Of a DNA stretch of 8,094 nucleotides, positions 6,603 through 8,094 are shown piece by piece. The stretch covers positions 1 through 8,094 of the forward strand of contig JBHWPB010000112.1 in the NCBI GenBank assembly GCA_043424675.1. Reading direction: 5' to 3'. Position numbers and translations under genes: made by a program. The DNA comes from JBHWPB01 sp043424675 (GTDB lineage: Bacteria; Bacillota; Bacilli; Lactobacillales; Carnobacteriaceae_A). How positions within the stretch are numbered: the first letter of the stretch is position 1; each line of letters opens with the position of its first letter. Below the pieces are notes generated by a model. The model worked only from the letters and a program-made list of their open reading frames with translations, was not told the DNA's origin and made no database searches.

Positions 6603-7487
6603 TTGGCATTCTTTCGAAAAAAGAAAAAATACGTAGAAGTTAAACCTTTAAGAACAGAGGAAATTCGAGAAAGGCGTGCGCAGATCCCTGATGATTTAGC
6701 ACGTTCATGTCCCAAATGTAGAACGATTACTTTCAAAAAGTGGATGGGAGCAGACTATGTGTGTTCTAAGTGTAGTTATCATCTCCAATTTCCTGCTTCT
6801 GAGCGGGTGAAATGGCTAGCGGACGAAGGTTCCTTTCAAGAATGGGACAGTGAAATTGACGCTTCTAACCCTCTAGATTTTCCAGAGTATGACGAGAAAA
6901 TTGAAAAAGGACAAAAAGTTACACAATTAGAAGAAGCTATTCTGACAGGGAAAGCTGAGTTAAAAGGTCTTCCTTTTGCATTAGGCGTAATGGATAGTCG
7001 TTTTATTATGGCCAGCATGGGGACTGTTGTCGGTGAAAAATTGGCACGTTTATTTGAACGGGCAACGAAACTCAACCTGCCTGTGATTTTATACATTGCC
7101 TCTGGCGGTGCACGCATGCAAGAAGGAATCTTGTCCTTGATGCAGATGGCGAAAGTTACGCAAGCTGTTTCCAAGCACAGTCAAGCTGGATTGTTTTATT
7201 GTTCGTTCTTGACACATCCTACGACAGGTGGAGTAACTGCCAGCTTTGCGATGCAGGGCGATATTATTCTAGCGGAACCAGGTGTTACAGTTGGATTTGC
7301 CGGGAAACGTGTGATTGAACAGACTATTAAGACAGAACTGCCTGATGATTTTCAAGAGGCAGAGACCGTTTTAGAAAATGGCTTTATCGACCATATTGTT
7401 TCTCGTAAAGAACAACACAGCGTCTTACGCTTTTTACTGAAAATACATCAGATGGAAAGGCCGGTGCATTCTCATGGGAGCTTATGA
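6603..7487 (+). CDS. accD: acetyl-CoA carboxylase carboxyltransferase subunit beta (AccD)
   Basis: This 294-residue protein is the beta half of the carboxyltransferase, which moves the carboxyl group from biotin to acetyl-CoA to give malonyl-CoA. An N-terminal zinc ribbon is formed by Cys36, Cys39, Cys54 and Cys57 (CPKC and CSKC). The crotonase-fold domain follows, with SGGARMQEG (167-175), HPTTGGVTASFA (205-216) and GFAGKRVIEQT (231-241). The length matches other Firmicutes AccD. Residue 205 is His in LTHPTTGG, where many homologues have Asp, and the preceding strand reads LFYCSF. The TTG start gives the common N-terminus MAFFRKKKK and is backed by AGGAGGG at 6589-6595. The 3' end overlaps accA by 14 bases, which suggests coupled synthesis of the two halves of the heterotetramer. 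Confidence 0.95.
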   Translation: MAFFRKKKKYVEVKPLRTEEIRERRAQIPDDLARSCPKCRTITFKKWMGADYVCSKCSYHLQFPASERVKWLADEGSFQEWDSEIDASNPLDFPEYDEKIEKGQKVTQLEEAILTGKAELKGLPFALGVMDSRFIMASMGTVVGEKLARLFERATKLNLPVILYIASGGARMQEGILSLMQMAKVTQAVSKHSQAGLFYCSFLTHPTTGGVTASFAMQGDIILAEPGVTVGFAGKRVIEQTIKTELPDDFQEAETVLENGFIDHIVSRKEQHSVLRFLLKIHQMERPVHSHGSL

Positions 7488-8094
7488 CACTGTGAAAAAA
7501 GCGCGCGATATTCAGCGTTTGTCTACAATTGAAGTCATCAATAGTCTGTGCACGGGTTTCATTGAATTGCATGGCGATCGATCCCAGAAGGACGACAAAG
7601 CAATTGTAGGGGGTATCGGTTTGATCGATGACACAGACCCCATTACGATTATCGGAATTCAAAAGGGGCGGAATACAGAAGAAAATATCCGTCGTAACTT
7701 TGGTTCAAGTGGACCGGCCGGCTATCGTAAAGCGGAACGTTTAATGAAGCAAGCTGAAAAATTCAATCGCCCCGTGTTAACTTTAATTAACACGGCGGGA
7801 GCTGATGCCACACCTGAATCTGAAGAATATGGAATTGGTGAAGCGATCGCCAGTTCGTTAACGACGATGAGTGAGCTCACTGTCCCGACACTGGCCATTA
7901 TTTTAGGCGAAGGCGGAAGCGGCGGAGCGATCGCTCTGGCTTTAAGTGATCAAGTGTGGATGCTTGAAAATAGTATCTATTCTATTTTATCTCCAGAAGG
8001 CTTTGCTTCTATTTTATGGAAGGATGCAAGCTTAGCGGCTGATGCCGCTGAAATGATGAAGCTGACAGCTGAAGAACTAAAGGAATTGGAAGTT
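7474..8094 (+). CDS. accA: acetyl-CoA carboxylase carboxyltransferase subunit alpha (AccA), 3' truncated by window end
   Basis: The reading frame is open to the last base and gives 207 residues of a family that is about 255 long in Firmicutes, so roughly 50 C-terminal residues lie outside. It is the alpha half of the carboxyltransferase. Recognisable motifs are FIELHGDR (29-36), IGIQKGRNTEEN (60-71), GYRKAERLMKQAEKF (84-98), GEGGSGGA (145-152), VWMLENSIY (161-169) and LSPEGFASILWKD (172-184). The segment NTAGADATPESEEYG (106-120) departs from the usual GAYPGVGAEERGQ. ATG at 7474 lies inside the end of accD in another frame and has only a weak Shine-Dalgarno (GGAAAGG, 7454-7460). An in-frame GTG at 7492 is an alternative, but it would remove residues that align with the usual N-terminal helix. 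Reinitiation from accD is likely. Confidence in identity is high, in the start moderate. Confidence 0.93.
   Translation, partial: MGAYDTVKKARDIQRLSTIEVINSLCTGFIELHGDRSQKDDKAIVGGIGLIDDTDPITIIGIQKGRNTEENIRRNFGSSGPAGYRKAERLMKQAEKFNRPVLTLINTAGADATPESEEYGIGEAIASSLTTMSELTVPTLAIILGEGGSGGAIALALSDQVWMLENSIYSILSPEGFASILWKDASLAADAAEMMKLTAEELKELEV
7772..7795. repeat. short perfect inverted repeat inside accA
   Basis: CCGTGTTAA (7772-7780) and TTAACACGG (7787-7795) form a perfect 9-base inverted repeat around a 6-base loop (CTTTAA). It encodes residues just before the NTAGA segment of AccA and is not followed by a T-run. About 0.2 such repeats are expected by chance in a window of this size (own rough estimate), so it may be incidental. 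Confidence 0.6.

Noticed and set aside
7384..7662. Open frame of 92 codons on the - strand across the accD-accA junction
   Set aside because: Both genes on the + strand are clear members of known families here, and the reverse frame shows no domain or ribosome site.

Overview
This window is a stretch of the chromosomal type II fatty-acid synthesis (FASII) operon of a low-GC Gram-positive bacterium, most likely a member of the Lactobacillales. The gene order acpP-fabK-fabD-fabG-fabF-accB-fabZ-accC-accD-accA is, from general knowledge, the streptococcal/enterococcal arrangement. Two other points agree with this placement: the enoyl-ACP reductase is the flavin enzyme FabK, and the acyl carrier protein has the helix II pattern DSLD-I-FQV found in Lactobacillales AcpP. 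An Enterococcaceae or Carnobacteriaceae source is plausible, but the sequence alone does not settle the genus.

Layout: all ten genes are on the + strand and tightly packed. The window opens in a 51-base AT-rich leader with a possible -10 box. Then come acpP (52-273), fabK (309-1268), fabD (1281-2222), fabG (2225-2947, TTG start), fabF (2984-4219), accB (4221-4688), fabZ (4711-5181), accC (5196-6575), accD (6603-7487, TTG start) and accA (7474 to the window end, 3' truncated). Gaps run from 1 to 36 bases, accA overlaps accD by 14 bases, and no intrinsic terminator is visible between genes. One long polycistronic transcript is therefore likely. No gene-free stretch exceeds 51 bases. The usual upstream partners in this operon type (fabT regulator, fabH initiating synthase) would lie before the window.

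How the genes work together: AccB, AccC, AccD and AccA form acetyl-CoA carboxylase, which makes malonyl-CoA. FabD moves malonate to the carrier protein AcpP. FabF condenses malonyl-ACP with the growing chain, FabG reduces the 3-keto group, FabZ dehydrates, and FabK reduces the enoyl group to complete each round. Every catalytic residue I could place from family knowledge is present, so all ten genes look functional.

This is a core housekeeping region, and I see no mobile element, CRISPR array, tRNA, rRNA or novel system. The most notable non-coding signal is a near-perfect long inverted repeat inside the 5' end of accB (4241-4272). Secondary points are motif departures in FabZ, FabF, AccA, AccD and AccC, two TTG starts, and a possible internal promoter in front of acpP.
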